Source: an uncultured Bacteroidales bacterium
GTDB lineage: Bacteria > Bacteroidota > Bacteroidia > Bacteroidales > Bacteroidaceae
Assembly: GCA_902803195.1 (NCBI GenBank)
Contig: CADCOX010000191.1
Location: 1-6,958, forward strand
Length of the DNA stretch: 6,958 nt
Reading direction: 5' to 3'
Below are positions 5,899 to 6,958 of this stretch, piece by piece; positions within the stretch are counted from its first letter, which is position 1, and each line of letters opens with the position of its first letter. Both the position numbers and the translations under genes were made by a program. A model generated the notes under the pieces. The model was not told the origin of the DNA and ran no database searches. It worked only from the letters and a program-made list of their open reading frames with translations.

Positions 5899-6615
5899 CT
5901 AATTGTTGCATTTGCGGTACTTGGGCGAGATGTCGTAGGTGAGCATGAGGACGGTCTTCGTGTAGCAGTCCTTGTTTTTGAACATTCCGCTCTTGATGCC
6001 ATAGGGGTCGCTGAGGTGCGTCGGGCCGCCGCAGTCATCGAGGCGGTCGGAGGTGGTGAAGTTGACGCTCCATTCCAAGCCTATATTGAGCCGCGGACGC
6101 AGTTTATAACGGAATCCTATGCCAAGCGGTATGTTGAGACCCGCTGTGGCGTCAGCTCCACCGCCGAACGCCATCGTGATTCCAGCTCCGCCGAGCAAAT
6201 AGGGCGTCCAACGATATAGTCCTTTGTAGGCAGCTCCCATGCCGTAACCCAGGAAGTTGAATTCAAACTGAGCCCCAAGGTCCACGAGGGTCCGACCAAA
6301 ATGGATGTCGGGTGAGGGCGTGCCTCCTTCAGGAGTCTCGCTGAGCGGATCGGTAGGGACGAACAGCCCCTTGGTATCGCCGCTGAAGCGTCCTAAAGCC
6401 AGATTTGTCTTGACAACCATACGCGGGTTGAGATTGCGTCTCCAGATGAGGGTGCCGAGGGGTCCGCTGAAGAGCTTGTTGCCCGCATCGGCGAAGTAAC
6501 CTGTCATACCGATGCCTCCGCCAATCTCCTGCTGGTATTCCAGCAGTTCGCCGTCTTGAGCCTTGACCGCTGTCGTGGCGAGGGCGATAAGCAGGGTAAC
6601 GAGGGACAGTCTCAT
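5899..6615 (-). CDS. DUF6089-like outer-membrane beta-barrel protein
   Basis: A 238-residue exported protein of unknown function. A signal peptide covers residues 1-19 (MRLSLVTLLIAL..., cleavage VKA|QDG). The mature protein begins YQQEIGGGIGMTGYFADAG and has alternating hydrophobic strands with Gly and aromatic residues, such as VDLGAQFEFNFLGYGMG, RWTPYLLGGAGITM and NIPLGIGFRYKLRPRLNIGLEW, the pattern of a small eight-stranded-type barrel. The blocks LDD, YGIKSGMFKNKD and the Cys-containing tail near ISPKYRKC match my memory of DUF6089 proteins, which sit beside uppS and bamA in Bacteroidales. This copy has four Cys in the last 50 residues or so, including one in the DDC position. The gene lies 22 bp after the DUF6242-like gene and 37 bp before uppS, so it is probably co-transcribed. 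Its conserved position hints at an envelope role, but that is inference. Confidence 0.8.
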   Translation of the reverse strand: MRLSLVTLLIALATTAVKAQDGELLEYQQEIGGGIGMTGYFADAGNKLFSGPLGTLIWRRNLNPRMVVKTNLALGRFSGDTKGLFVPTDPLSETPEGGTPSPDIHFGRTLVDLGAQFEFNFLGYGMGAAYKGLYRWTPYLLGGAGITMAFGGGADATAGLNIPLGIGFRYKLRPRLNIGLEWSVNFTTSDRLDDCGGPTHLSDPYGIKSGMFKNKDCYTKTVLMLTYDISPKYRKCNN

Positions 6616-6637
6616 TGTCTGATTTCAAAGAGCGTTC

Positions 6638-6958
6638 TTATTCGCCGTAGCTGTTGAGGCGAGCACGCCATAGTTGGTCGCCCGAAACGACATAGATGAT
6701 TTCACCCTCAGCGAAGGCCGAAAGAGGCTGTGTTGTGCCGTAAAGGGCAGTAGGCAGTGTTAGGTTGGAATAAACCTTCCAAGTGATGCCGTTGTCGTGG
6801 CTGATATAGGTTTTCTCATTGCCGATGGCGAGGAGTTCATTGTTGTACCAGACGATGTTCAACGACTGGGTGCGTGGCAAGAGATAGGGATTGCTGGTCT
6901 CAGAGAAGAGCGTCCATGGCTGTCCATAACCTTCAAGCAGGCTCCATACGTAGAGAGG
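6638..6958 (-). CDS. DUF6242-like beta-propeller protein, C-terminal 106 residues (partial)
   Basis: The reading frame is open from the right edge to a TAA at 6638-6640; the gene start lies beyond the window. The fragment has repeating beta-propeller character, with short strands such as VWSLLEGYG, IVWYNNELLAIG, IIYVVSGDQLW, and one exact Asp-box (BNR repeat) SHDNGITW at 6779-6802, matching SxDxGxTW. Asp boxes occur in sialidases and other propellers as structural turns, so no enzyme activity is implied. Position next to the DUF6089 and uppS genes fits the DUF6242 family of Bacteroidales, typically exported proteins with a C-terminal propeller; the identification rests on context plus the propeller features. 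A TTG at 6878-6880 is in frame, but the frame continues upstream with coherent propeller sequence, so it is internal. Confidence 0.7.
   Translation of the reverse strand, partial: PLYVWSLLEGYGQPWTLFSETSNPYLLPRTQSLNIVWYNNELLAIGNEKTYISHDNGITWKVYSNLTLPTALYGTTQPLSAFAEGEIIYVVSGDQLWRARLNSYGE

Noticed and set aside
5476..6219. 247-residue open frame on the + strand
   Set aside because: Antisense across the uppS and DUF6089 genes and their spacer; both minus-strand genes are well supported.
1..6958. CRISPR array, tRNA/rRNA, transposase, toxin-antitoxin or defence system
   Set aside because: No spaced repeats of CRISPR form, no RNA gene signatures, and every long stretch is accounted for by envelope genes.

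Overview
The window looks like chromosomal DNA from a Bacteroidales bacterium, most like Prevotellaceae. The evidence is the gene order, the DUF6089/DUF6242-type partners that I know only from this group, the AT-rich leaders without Shine-Dalgarno sequences, and signal peptides ending in A|Q. All eight genes lie on the minus strand, so transcription runs from high to low coordinates.

Layout in order of transcription: (1) 6958-6638, the C-terminal end of a DUF6242-like beta-propeller protein, cut by the window edge; (2) 6615-5899, a DUF6089-like outer-membrane beta-barrel protein; (3) 5861-5070, uppS, undecaprenyl diphosphate synthase; (4) 5066-2403, bamA, the outer-membrane protein insertase; (5-7) 2282-1755, 1709-1215 and 1109-495, three tandem but divergent OmpH/Skp periplasmic chaperones; (8) from about 422 past the left edge, murI, glutamate racemase. 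The spacers are short (3 to 120 bp), so this is probably one envelope-biogenesis operon: a lipid carrier (UppS) and D-glutamate (MurI) for peptidoglycan, with the porin insertase and its periplasmic chaperones between them. No spacer exceeds 120 bp.

The core genes are ordinary for the phylum and I found no new defence or mobile system. The unusual parts are smaller. murI has no ATG, GTG or TTG upstream of its catalytic Asp motif. It also carries an Asn/Val-rich in-frame insertion made of AACG/GTTAAC-type repeats at a place where the family has only a short linker. The spacers hold inverted repeats, including a perfect 13-bp-arm repeat between the second and third ompH genes that can also fold another way. 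The bamA signal region holds a small GC-rich palindrome that seems to have lengthened the signal peptide. One extracellular BamA loop is extremely rich in Tyr and Asn. All readings are by eye; no database search was run.
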